64,000 nucleotides of DNA from Bog-473 sp963728845 (GTDB lineage Bacteria > Actinomycetota > Acidimicrobiia > Acidimicrobiales > RAAP-2), in assembly GCA_963728845.1 (NCBI GenBank), contig CAVSLS010000022.1, positions 1 to 64,000 of the forward strand, read 5' to 3'. The notes beneath the pieces are model-generated. The model worked only from the letters and a program-made list of their open reading frames with translations, was not told the DNA's origin and did no database searches. Made by a program: the position numbers and the translations under genes. Position 1 is the first letter of the stretch, and each line of letters opens with the position of its first letter. Below are positions 29,548 through 38,316 of the stretch, in pieces.

Positions 29548-30948
29548 TTACCTTCCGGCGGCCAGATCCACCAGGTCTCGCACGTGGACGTCGTGGGCCT
29601 GGCGGCGCAGCGCTGCTTCGATATTTCCCTCGGGAACCAGCATCCGCAACCCTTCGGGGTGGATGCGGAACCGGAGCGGTGTCTCGAGCTCGAGCGCCTC
29701 GCCGTCGATCCCGGCGTAGGCCTTGCCCGAGCGTGACCGCACTTCGAACTCCTCACATTCGAACTGGTAGGCATGGCCGCTGGCCGCCCCGTGGCCAGCC
29801 AGCGCCAACGTGATCAGTTCGGCCGCCTGGGCGCCCGTGCTAGCGCTGACAGCGAAGACGCCGAGCCGACCCGCGTCGAGCCGCCTTCGCTGCGACGCGT
29901 CCAGAGAGGCTCCCAGGACGTAGGGATTGTTCGAGACCATGATCAGGAATGTGCCGTCGACCTCGGTGCCGTCCGGCGTGACGAACTGGAGATCGAAGGG
30001 CTCGCTCCGCTGACCCAAGAGCTGAGGCAGCAGCGCTTGGGTCGTTTCCTTCTTGGCCTCCCGATAGCCCTCTTGTTGCACGATGGTGGCGTAGATGCCC
30101 AACGAGACGTTGTTGACGAAGAAGCGCTCGTTCACCGTGGCGTAGTCGACGCGGCGCTCGACCGCGTCCCGAAATGCGTAGACGCTCTTCTGAGGTTCAT
30201 CGCGATCGAGACCCAAATCGAGCGCGAAATGGTTGCGGGTCCCCGCCGCGACACAGACGAAGGGAAGGTCGTGCTCGACGGCGAGCGACGCGACCAAGGC
30301 CTGGGAGCCGTCCCCGCCCGCCATGCCGAGGCAATCGGCACCACGGGCAATCGCAGCGCGGGCCAGCTCGGCGAGGTTCAGATCATGGCGGAGGGTGACC
30401 CTCTCCACGCCGAGGGAGGTTGCGAGATCGTCGAGGCCGAAGCGCTCCACCTTCCCACCCCCAGACCACGGGTTGCACAAGAGCACGGGATGGACCGGTG
30501 GGGGCACCCGCTGAGTGGCGCTGCTGGTTGATCCTCGAAGTCGAGCAGCAAGTGACGCGCGGGCAGAGATGATCGCAATACCGAGGAGCAGCAGCGCGAG
30601 GACAAGCCGGACGACCGAAGCCCAGCTCTCCTGTCCGGCCCGGAGAAGCGCGACCACCATCAAGGCGGCGCCGACGACCAACGCCGCGTACCCGATGCGA
30701 CGACGCAGCGATCGCTCGGTGATGACCCACCAGCCGCCGGCGATCCCCAGCGCCGCACCGGCCAGGCCGACAACCACGTAGACGCCGTTGCGCACCAAGA
30801 ACCCGACGATAAGAAGCACGAGCAAGGCTCCCGCGACGAAGGCCGTGATTGCCATGATGCGAGACAGATGCGATGGTTGATGCGCCAGCCCGGTTCCGGA
30901 GGCTCCTTCGGGGTCAGGTCTTGCGTTCATCTCAGGACTCGTCGCCAT
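29548..30948 (-). CDS. Diacylglycerol/lipid kinase-like protein with N-terminal membrane domain
   Basis: 466 residues. Four hydrophobic segments lie in the first about 135 residues. A DAGK catalytic domain follows at about 150-400: PVLLCNPWSGGGKVERF, then ADCLGMAGGDGSQALVASL with the GGDGS nucleotide loop, and CVAAGTRNHFALDLGLDRDE. The C-terminal part has AYAGIDGEALELETPLRF, the usual end of this family. It probably phosphorylates a lipid or diacylglycerol at the membrane. AAGGAGG precedes the ATG by 5 nt. Fusion of a four-helix membrane part with the kinase is less usual than a soluble YegS-like enzyme. Confidence 0.85.
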   Translation of the reverse strand: MATSPEMNARPDPEGASGTGLAHQPSHLSRIMAITAFVAGALLVLLIVGFLVRNGVYVVVGLAGAALGIAGGWWVITERSLRRRIGYAALVVGAALMVVALLRAGQESWASVVRLVLALLLLGIAIISARASLAARLRGSTSSATQRVPPPVHPVLLCNPWSGGGKVERFGLDDLATSLGVERVTLRHDLNLAELARAAIARGADCLGMAGGDGSQALVASLAVEHDLPFVCVAAGTRNHFALDLGLDRDEPQKSVYAFRDAVERRVDYATVNERFFVNNVSLGIYATIVQQEGYREAKKETTQALLPQLLGQRSEPFDLQFVTPDGTEVDGTFLIMVSNNPYVLGASLDASQRRRLDAGRLGVFAVSASTGAQAAELITLALAGHGAASGHAYQFECEEFEVRSRSGKAYAGIDGEALELETPLRFRIHPEGLRMLVPEGNIEAALRRQAHDVHVRDLVDLAAGR

Positions 30949-31040
30949 GCGTGGCCTCCTTCAGCCCTGATCGCCTCGGCATTGTATGTTCAACACGCGA
31001 CTCATGAAGGATCCGACAGCAAGGTGAGCATGGGGCAGAG

Positions 31041-32750
31041 GTGACAGGCCACACGGCTGGCGTCGAGCGATGGATCCCCGGCGTCCGCACTGCACGTACG
31101 TACCAGGGCAGGTGGGGCCGGCCCGACGTCATCGCCGGTGTTGTCCTCGCCGCGATTCTCGTTCCGCAGGGTATGGCGTACGCCGAGCTGGCGGGCCTTC
31201 CCCCTGTGACCGGCCTCTATACGACGATCGGCTGCCTGATCGGTTATGCCGTCTTTGGGCCGTCGAGGATCCTCGTGCTGGGGCCCGACTCGTCGATCTC
31301 GCCGATGATCTTCGCCGCCTTGGTGCCGTTGCTCGTCGGGGGCGACACCCATCGGGCGATCGCCCTCGCCGGGATGCTGGCGGTGATCGTCGCGCTGATC
31401 GAGATCGGCATGGGCCTGGCCCGCCTCGGATTCGTGGCCGATCTGCTCTCCAACGAGGTGCAGGTCGGCTACATGAACGGGCTGGCGCTAGTCATCATCA
31501 TTGGCCAGCTGCCCAAGCTGTGCGGCTTCTCCACCGATGCCAAGGGCTTCGGACCCGAGCTCAAGGCTTTCGTCGTGCACCTGGACTCCACCGTCGGGGC
31601 CGCCTTCGCCGTCGGGCTGGGGGTCCTCGCCATCCTCTTGATCCTTCCCCGCTTCACCAAGATGCTGCCCGCCGTCCTGGTTGCGATCGTGGCCGCCACC
31701 GTCGTCTCGGCTGCCTTCGACCTGCACGCCCATGGCGTCCCCACGGTCGGGACCCTCCCCCGAGGGATCCCAAGGCCGTCGCTGCCTTGGACCAAGTTCG
31801 CCGACATCGGGCCGCTGATGATCGCTGCGGTCGGCATCACATTGGTGTCGCTGGCCGACACTATCGCCACCTCGTCGAGCTTTAGTGCACGACGGGGCGA
31901 AGAAGTAGACCCGAATCAGGAGATGATCGGTATCGGCGCCGCCAACTTGGCGGCTGGCTGCCTCCAGGGCTTCGCGGTCTCGACCAGTGGGTCCCGCACG
32001 GCGGTCGTCGAGCAGGCTGGCGCCAAGACGCAGCTGGCCTCGGTGGTCGGGGCCGGGATCGTGGCCGTGCTGCTCTTGTTCTTCAACTCCCTGCTGGCTG
32101 ACCTACCGCAATCCGCCCTGGCCGCTGTGCTCATCGGGGCGGCCCTCTCGCTGCTCGATCTGCCCGTGCTCGCCCGCTACTGGCGGGTCCGCAAGAGCGC
32201 GTTGATCCTCTCGGTCATCGCCAGCCTGGGTGTCATTGTCCTCGGTGTCCTCCAGGGCATCGTCATCGCGGTCGCCCTGGCCGTGGCGCTCTACTTCCGA
32301 CGTGGGTGGCAGCCGCACGGAGCTGTTCTGGGTGAAGTCGACGCCATCGGGGGATGGCACAACGTGAAGCGCTACCCCGGAGCCCGCCAGCTGCCGGGGA
32401 TCGCGGTCTACCGATGGGAAGCGCCGCTCTTCTTCGCCAATTGCTCCTCATTCCGCTCCCAGATCCGGGATGTCGTGAAAGCGCGAAAGGTGACGTGGGT
32501 GGTGATCCAGTGCGAGGCCATCACCGACATCGACGTCTCCGCCGCGCAGATGCTGGAACAACTCGATAAGGAGCTCAACGCGAACGGCGTCCACATGGCA
32601 TTCGTCGAGATGCGCACACGGCTCCAAAATCTCGTGCAGCGATACGGGCTCTTCGAGACGCTCGACCGTGATCGGTTCTATCCGACGTTCGAGTCCGGGC
32701 TGGCCGCGATCCAAGGAGAGGACGAGGGGCTTGGCGAAGCGCCGACGTGA
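31041..32750 (+). CDS. SulP-family anion transporter with STAS domain
   Basis: 569 residues. About 12 predicted membrane segments start with PDVIAGVVLAAILVPQGMAY, followed by AGLPPVTGLYTTIGCLIGYA, the SulP signature. A cytoplasmic STAS domain at about 440-555 has LPGIAVYRWEAPLFFANCSS and ITDIDVSAAQMLEQLDKELN. SulP proteins carry sulfate, bicarbonate or carboxylates in symport; the ion is not deducible. Because a CysTWA system is also present, this may be a second sulfate route or serve another anion. GTG start, divergent from the lipid kinase. Confidence 0.92.
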   Translation: MTGHTAGVERWIPGVRTARTYQGRWGRPDVIAGVVLAAILVPQGMAYAELAGLPPVTGLYTTIGCLIGYAVFGPSRILVLGPDSSISPMIFAALVPLLVGGDTHRAIALAGMLAVIVALIEIGMGLARLGFVADLLSNEVQVGYMNGLALVIIIGQLPKLCGFSTDAKGFGPELKAFVVHLDSTVGAAFAVGLGVLAILLILPRFTKMLPAVLVAIVAATVVSAAFDLHAHGVPTVGTLPRGIPRPSLPWTKFADIGPLMIAAVGITLVSLADTIATSSSFSARRGEEVDPNQEMIGIGAANLAAGCLQGFAVSTSGSRTAVVEQAGAKTQLASVVGAGIVAVLLLFFNSLLADLPQSALAAVLIGAALSLLDLPVLARYWRVRKSALILSVIASLGVIVLGVLQGIVIAVALAVALYFRRGWQPHGAVLGEVDAIGGWHNVKRYPGARQLPGIAVYRWEAPLFFANCSSFRSQIRDVVKARKVTWVVIQCEAITDIDVSAAQMLEQLDKELNANGVHMAFVEMRTRLQNLVQRYGLFETLDRDRFYPTFESGLAAIQGEDEGLGEAPT

Positions 32751-33303
32751 GCCCTCCATCACCCAGCGAACGAGAGGTGTCTCGCCTCGTGACAGAGCGC
32801 TGTCACGAGTAGGCACACCGGATTCCGCTCCAACGCATCCTCCTCTCTGTCAGTGGAGGGTGCGCCATCGATCTTTTCGCTCCAGGGAACGGCCTCCCGC
32901 TCGTGACGACGCGTGCCAACTGACTTACAGAGCCTGTGCGGGGCCGTGCCATCGTCACCGTGAAGCCGATTGGCGGTTCAGAGGAACAACAGTCGTCCTG
33001 AGCGACCGAACTGGCCAGTATGGGGCCATGGAGACAAGTCGAAGCGGTAAGAAAATGCTGTCGAGGCTTGCCGTGGTTGCACTCGTCCTCTTCGGCCTCC
33101 TCCTGGGTCACCAGGTTAGGCGGCGTCGGATTTCTGGTCACGGCGCCGGGTCGACTCAATGACGCCCATGCGGTCAGCATGCCGTGCTTCTGTGGTCGGC
33201 CAGCTTGTGGCGCGCAAGCCCGAGGAGGAGTACGTTCCGCGTTGGTGGGGGTGAGGCTACAAGCGTTCAAGGTACGAGCCGTAATAGAACGGGAGGGAAA
33301 GCG
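32751..33303 (+). other. 550-bp intergenic region between SulP and a small membrane protein
   Basis: No gene with a family signature. A 44-codon frame with one hydrophobic segment (33028-33162) is listed separately as a possibility. The last 30 bp contain a ribosome site (GGGAGGG) for the next gene. Confidence 0.4.
33028..33162 (+). CDS. Possible 44-residue single-pass membrane peptide
   Basis: ATG at 33028. METSRSGKKMLSRL is basic, followed by AVVALVLFGLLLG as a hydrophobic helix and then a basic tail ending in SGHGAGSTQ. The layout of basic start plus one helix is seen in many tiny actinobacterial proteins, but there is no ribosome site or homology that I can claim. It could equally be chance. 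Confidence 0.25.
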   Translation: METSRSGKKMLSRLAVVALVLFGLLLGHQVRRRRISGHGAGSTQ

Positions 33304-33693
33304 ATGCATGAACGGGGCCACGGTTGGATTGTCTTCGCCGCCATCGTCCTGGCGGTCGCCGGCGTCATGCGCGTCTTCGACGCGATCTGGGCCTTCCGAT
33401 ACCACGGCGTGCTGCCCCAGCACCTCGAGGACGCCATCTTCGGCACCGGCCTGAAGACCTACGGCTGGGTCTACCTGGGCGTTCTCCTGATCCTCAGTGC
33501 GTTCGCCGTGATGAGCCGGTCACAGATCGGAATTTGGGCCGGCGTCGTCTTTGCGGCCCCCGCTTCCATCAGCGCGATCTGGTGGATGCCCTACTACCCG
33601 ATCTGGTCGCTGACCTATGTGGGTCTGGGCGTCCTGGTCATCTATGCGCTTATCGCCCATGGGTATGACTCGGAGAAGATGGCAGCGCTGTGA
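33304..33693 (+). CDS. Small four-helix membrane protein (DUF7144-like)
   Basis: 129 residues with four hydrophobic segments: WIVFAAIVLAVAGVMRVFDA, YGWVYLGVLLILSAFAVMS, IGIWAGVVFAAPASISAIWW and SLTYVGLGVLVIYALIAHG. The first helix with AxGVxRxxDAIWAF resembles a common actinobacterial family annotated as DUF7144; this label is from memory. GGGAGGG lies 8 nt before the ATG. Function unknown. Confidence 0.75.
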   Translation: MHERGHGWIVFAAIVLAVAGVMRVFDAIWAFRYHGVLPQHLEDAIFGTGLKTYGWVYLGVLLILSAFAVMSRSQIGIWAGVVFAAPASISAIWWMPYYPIWSLTYVGLGVLVIYALIAHGYDSEKMAAL

Positions 33694-33940
33694 GGTGATT
33701 CGGGCCCTTATCTCGGTTACGCCACCGAAGTGCAGCCGTACGATGGCACTCCGTACCGGTGGACTGGCGCTGGCCTCGAGAGGGCCATTATCGGGCTCTC
33801 TGTGAGCGAAGGTCACGCTATGTCGCTGGAAGGAACCATCGTCTCTAACCGGCGGGCTCTCGGCCAATCAGAGTCGAAGCCCTGGGCTCCTCGCCGGTTT
33901 GTCCTACACGGGGCGGCAGTCCGCAAGTGATGCCGCCGTC

Positions 33941-35539
33941 ATGAGTTCCGTACCTGATGATTTGGTGCCGGAGGAGAACAGCGCCAGCCCGCGCCTAGCC
34001 CTCTTGCTGGCTGCGGCCATGTTCGTCCTGGTGGTGGACACCTCGTTGATGAACGTGTCGATCTCGGCGGTCATCAAGGATCTGCACACCACGGCGAGTG
34101 GTGTCCAGTCGGCCATCGCACTCGAGGCGCTCGTCTCGGCGGCCTTCATCCTGATCAACTCGAAGATGGGCGACCTAATGGGGCGCAGACGTGCCTACGT
34201 GCTCGGCCTACTCGCCTATGCCGTCGGTGCTCTGGCCATGATCCTGGCCCAGAGCCTGACCGCCATCATCATCTTCTGGGCCATCATCGGCGGCCTTGGC
34301 GCGTCCCTGCTTCTTCCTGCCATGCAGTCGCTCATCCACGGCAACTTCACGGGCGACGCCCAGAAGCGTGCCTACGCGCTCGTGGGGGCATCGGCGGCGA
34401 TCGCCGCCGCCGTCGGACCACTGCTCGGCGGGTTCCTCACCACCTACCTGTCGTGGCGTGTCGGCTTCGGTCTCGAGGTGGTGATCATTCTCGTCGTGCT
34501 GTCGCAGATCCGCCTCGTCAAGGACGTCCGGTACACGGGATCCCGTAAGGTCGACTTCGTCGGCGCCGTGCTCTCGATCTTGGGAATGGGCGGCATCGTC
34601 CTCGGGATCCTCGTCTGGCAGGAAGGCGGTGAGTACGTCGGCCTGCTCATGGGCATTGGCGCAGTCGCCTTGGCTGCCTTCGCCTACTGGCTGGTACGTC
34701 GCAAGCGGCGCGGCAAGCCGACGTTGCTCGATCCCGACCTCTTCACGCACTTGAACTTCCGGATCGGCGTCTCCCAGCAGATGCTCCAGCAGATCACGCT
34801 CGGCGGAGCCATGATCGCCCTACCGCTCTTCTTGCAGATGACGCTCGAGTACAACGCCATGAAGACCGGCCTCACCCTGGCGCCGCTGTCCCTCTCCATG
34901 TTCGCCATGGCCATCCTCGCTGGACGCAAGGCGGGCAAGCGACGCCCGGCCAACATCGTGCTGGCTGGCTTCGCCCTGAGCACTCTCGGGATGGCAGCCA
35001 TCATCCCCCTCGTGCCGAGAGTGGACTCGGGGTGGTATCTGGTCATCCCCCTGGTGATCACTGGGGCGGGCCTCGGCCTGCTCGTCTCCCAGCTCAACAA
35101 TTTCACTCTGGCCCCCATAAGTGAGGAGCGCGTCAGCGAGGCGGCGGGTGTCAACTCCGCTGGTGGCTCCTTCGGGCTGTCGTTCGGGCTGGCCATGGCC
35201 GGCGGTCTCATGCTGTGGGCCCTGGCGCTGAGCTTCACCCATTTGACGAACACGAGCACCGTGATCCCCCCGGCCCAGCAACAGCAGATCTCGACGTATC
35301 TTGAGCACGATGCCGAGGTCATGAGCAATACGCAGCTTCAGAAGCAGATCGCCGACGAGCCGCAGGACGTCCAGAACGCGGTTCTTGCCATCAACACCAA
35401 GGCTCGCAACCGCTCCCTCCAGGTGGCACTCCTCGTTCCCGCCATCGCTTCCCTCCTCGGTCTGGGCAACGCATTCCGGATGCGGCGCCTTCCGGACATC
35501 ACTCCGAAGGCTGATATTGAGGGCGTGGATTTCGGTTGA
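33941..35539 (+). CDS. MFS transporter, DHA2-type drug exporter family
   Basis: 532 residues. About 14 predicted helices, starting LALLLAAAMFVLVVDTSLMN, where the Asp of FVLVVDTSL is the family's helix-1 residue. GDLMGRRRAYVLGLLAYAVG is the MFS loop 2-3 motif. ASAAIAAAVGPLLGGFLTTY is the motif C of antiporters, which supports export rather than import. Substrates are unknown. The ATG at 33941 is selected because the open frame before it is poor. It is followed, about 190 bp on, by a DUF2252 gene. Confidence 0.9.
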   Translation: MSSVPDDLVPEENSASPRLALLLAAAMFVLVVDTSLMNVSISAVIKDLHTTASGVQSAIALEALVSAAFILINSKMGDLMGRRRAYVLGLLAYAVGALAMILAQSLTAIIIFWAIIGGLGASLLLPAMQSLIHGNFTGDAQKRAYALVGASAAIAAAVGPLLGGFLTTYLSWRVGFGLEVVIILVVLSQIRLVKDVRYTGSRKVDFVGAVLSILGMGGIVLGILVWQEGGEYVGLLMGIGAVALAAFAYWLVRRKRRGKPTLLDPDLFTHLNFRIGVSQQMLQQITLGGAMIALPLFLQMTLEYNAMKTGLTLAPLSLSMFAMAILAGRKAGKRRPANIVLAGFALSTLGMAAIIPLVPRVDSGWYLVIPLVITGAGLGLLVSQLNNFTLAPISEERVSEAAGVNSAGGSFGLSFGLAMAGGLMLWALALSFTHLTNTSTVIPPAQQQQISTYLEHDAEVMSNTQLQKQIADEPQDVQNAVLAINTKARNRSLQVALLVPAIASLLGLGNAFRMRRLPDITPKADIEGVDFG

Positions 35540-35725
35540 GCCTCTGTCCCCGAAGTGCCGGCAGGGTGGCACCTAGTGCGTCAGCGAACGCGGAACCCCG
35601 AATCCGCTACTTCGTCTCTGCCCGGAAAGACCACCTTCCCTTCTTCTGCTCTGTACTGCCCGCAAACACTGGGGGCATGATGGGGACGGGCGGCATCGAT
35701 GCTCGAAACCAGGATCGGGGGAACG

Positions 35726-37183
35726 ATGACGGATCTGACGCAACAACCCGGCCCGACGACTCACGCCGTTCCGCACCTCACCGTCGAGGAGCGCGTGAAG
35801 CTCGGCAAGAATGCCCGCACTCGCGCTCCCCGATCATCCCAGGCGGAGTTCAGCCCTGCGACCAACCGTCCGGACCCAGTCAGCCTTCTCGAACGACAAG
35901 CCACCACCCGGGTGCCCGAGCTGGTTCCGATCCGCTATGGGCGGATGCTCGTCTCGCCGTTCACCTTCTTCCGTGGTGCCGCGCTGATCATGGCCTCCGA
36001 CCTGGCGACCACTCCCCGGTCGGGCCTCAATGCCCAGATCTGCGGCGATGCCCACCTGTCCAACTTCGGATTGTTCGCCTCGCCAGAGCGGAAACTGATG
36101 TTCGACGTCAACGACTTCGACGAGACCCTGCCGGGGCCATGGGAGTGGGATCTCAAGCGGCTCGCCGCCAGCGTGGTGATCGCCGCACGGGACCGCGAGT
36201 TCACCGTCAAGGAGGCTCGGACCGCCGCCCTCGAAGTGGGAGCGAGCTACCGACGAGAAATGGCTCGATTGGCGGGGCTGTCCACGCTGGACGTCTGGTA
36301 CTCGCACATTGACGTCGCTGGCCTGCTCGCCGAGCTCGAGGCGACAGCCGGCAAGACGGGGGCATCCAGGGCCGACAAGCGCATGGCGGCTCGCACCGCC
36401 CAAGTCGTCACCAAAGCGCGCACCCGAGACAGTCTCCACGCCCTGAGCAAGCTCGCTACCGTTATCGACGGCAAGCTCCGCATCGTGAGTGATCCGCCAC
36501 TCGTCGTGTCCACAGAGGAACTTTTCCCCCAGGAAGTGAGTGACGAGATACACGAGTCGTTCCACAAGCTTGTCCGCGGTTACCGCCACAGCCTCCAGTC
36601 CGACCGGCGCCACCTCCTCGAAGAGTTCCAGTTCGTCCAGATCGCCCGCAAGGTGGTGGGTGTGGGGAGCGTGGGCACCCGGGCCTGGATCCTGCTCATG
36701 GTCGGACTGGGGAACGATGACCCGCTCTTCCTCCAAGCCAAAGAGGCGGAGGCATCCGTCCTCGAGGAGTTCGTTGGCAAGAGTGGCTACGCCAACCATG
36801 GGGCGCGGGTTGTGGCCGGCCAGCACCTGATGCAGGCGGCCAGCGACATCTTCCTCGGCTACCAACCCGTTGAAGGTCCCGACGGTATGACCCGGGACTT
36901 CTACATCCGCCAGCTCAGAGACTGGAAGGGGAGCTTCGAGATCGAAGGAGCGATCCCTCCGGGCCTCAACAAGTACGTGGGGCTGTGCGCCCAGGCGCTC
37001 GCCCGTGCCCATGCCCGCTCGGGCGACCGCGTCGCCATCGCCAGCTATCTCGGGAACGGGTCGACGTTCGACCGGGCCCTTGCGGAGTTCGCCGAGACCT
37101 ACGCCGACCAGAACGAACGTGACTACGAGGCCCTCCGACAGGCAGAGGCAACGCGGCGGATCACGGCTGAGTCGGGTCTGTAG
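35726..37183 (+). CDS. DUF2252 family protein
   Basis: 485 residues. The conserved blocks are ELVPIRYGRMLVSPFTFFRG, QICGDAHLSNFGLFASPERK, VFDVNDFDE-like LMFDVNDFDETLPGPWEWDL, and near the end RDFYIRQLRDWKGSFEIE. The GDAHLxNF and DxNDFDE segments resemble the catalytic and metal-binding loops of aminoglycoside phosphotransferase/kinase-like folds, so an ATP-dependent kinase activity is plausible but unproven. GGGGGAACG precedes the ATG. Common in actinobacteria. Confidence 0.9.
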   Translation: MTDLTQQPGPTTHAVPHLTVEERVKLGKNARTRAPRSSQAEFSPATNRPDPVSLLERQATTRVPELVPIRYGRMLVSPFTFFRGAALIMASDLATTPRSGLNAQICGDAHLSNFGLFASPERKLMFDVNDFDETLPGPWEWDLKRLAASVVIAARDREFTVKEARTAALEVGASYRREMARLAGLSTLDVWYSHIDVAGLLAELEATAGKTGASRADKRMAARTAQVVTKARTRDSLHALSKLATVIDGKLRIVSDPPLVVSTEELFPQEVSDEIHESFHKLVRGYRHSLQSDRRHLLEEFQFVQIARKVVGVGSVGTRAWILLMVGLGNDDPLFLQAKEAEASVLEEFVGKSGYANHGARVVAGQHLMQAASDIFLGYQPVEGPDGMTRDFYIRQLRDWKGSFEIEGAIPPGLNKYVGLCAQALARAHARSGDRVAIASYLGNGSTFDRALAEFAETYADQNERDYEALRQAEATRRITAESGL

Positions 37184-37221
37184 GTCGTCATCGAAACCAC
37201 CTCGCAAGAAGACGACCGCCG

Positions 37222-38141
37222 TTGCCAGTCTGCAGCTGCGAACAAGCTGCAGCCGGCCTTCGGCCAACGAGAGCTCGCCAAGATCACTCCTGTGTCCGCG
37301 TGCGGTCGTGGTACGCCGACCTCGCCACAATGACGCCAGGAGCGGCCCGCTCCGCCTACCGACTCCTCAAGGCCATCTTCAATACGGCCATCCTCGACGA
37401 CCTCATCGTCAAGAAACCCTGCCGTGTGAAGGGTGGTGGCACCGATAGGGTGCGTGACCGCCGCATACCCAACATCGACCAGGTGGCCGCGCTCACACAG
37501 TCCATGCCCGAGCAGTACCGGGCCGCCGTGACGCTGGCGGCCTGGGGCACGCTCCGCCGGGGCGAGGTGCTCGGGCTCAACCGTGACGATCTCGACGTCC
37601 GGTCCGGCACCGTCCGGGTCGAGCGCTCGCTCCACGAGTTCCGCGACGGCTCCCTCGAGCTCGGCCCAACCACGAACGGCGACCCACGCAAGGTGTACCT
37701 CTCGAGCTCACTGCTACCTCTGCTCGATGACCACCTGCGTCGCTTCGTGGGTCCGAGAGCAACGCTCCCCTCTTCGTCGGTGCGACGGGCGAGCGGCTCC
37801 GGCCGAGCAACTTGTGGGTCATCTGGGAGGCCGCACGCCGCCGGGCCGGTCTCGGGTAGGTGCGCTTCCACGACCTGCGTCACTTCGCCGCCACTATGTT
37901 CGCCACGACCGGTGCGAGCACCAAAGAGATCATGAGCCGCGGCGGGTGGAAGTTTGTCGCCATGGTGGTGCGCTACGAGCACGCCTCCCAAGAGCGTGAC
38001 GCGCTCCTCGCCCAGGCGCTCAACCCTTACACGGAGGGTTCGAACATCGTCCCGAGTGCGACATCGGCACCAGGTGATCGCGCACGTAGCGCGCACGACC
38101 ACCCCGAGGGAGAAGGTGACCTCCTGGACCTCCCCACCTGA
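37222..38141 (+). pseudogene. Tyrosine-type site-specific integrase, decayed
   Basis: Pieces in three frames. First KLQPAFGQRELAKITP, then after a shift at about 37300 VRSWYADLATMTPGAARSAY and RLLKAIFNTAILDDLIVKKP, the core-binding domain. AAVTLAAWGTLRRGEVLGLN holds the first catalytic Arg. Another shift occurs at about 37757, then LFVGATGERLRPSNLW, an in-frame TAG at 37857, and VRFHDLRHFAATMFATTGAS, which holds the H-x-x-R motif. EIMSRGGWKFVAMVVRYEHA gives the last His region; the expected tyrosine may be the Y of RYEHA. Three separate lesions, including a stop, make genuine decay likely. It lies 22 bp from tRNA-Asn, a usual integration target. Confidence 0.85.
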
Positions 38142-38163
38142 CCAGGCAGAACGAAGAGGAAAG

Positions 38164-38235
<72 letters not shown>

Positions 38236-38264
38236 AAGGTTTGAGAAAACAACCCCCGAACGAT

Positions 38265-38289
38265 ACCAGCGGCCCGTGAGGCCGCTGGT
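38265..38289 (-). terminator. Intrinsic terminator of rpoD
   Basis: A perfect 10-bp stem (ACCAGCGGCC with GGCCGCTGGT) and 5-nt loop lies 27 bp after the rpoD stop. In the rpoD direction a T-rich stretch, TTGTTTTCTC, follows after about 12 nt. It separates rpoD from tRNA-Asn. Confidence 0.7.
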
Positions 38290-38316
38290 GACGGGGATCC
38301 AATGTTTTCGGTGCGA

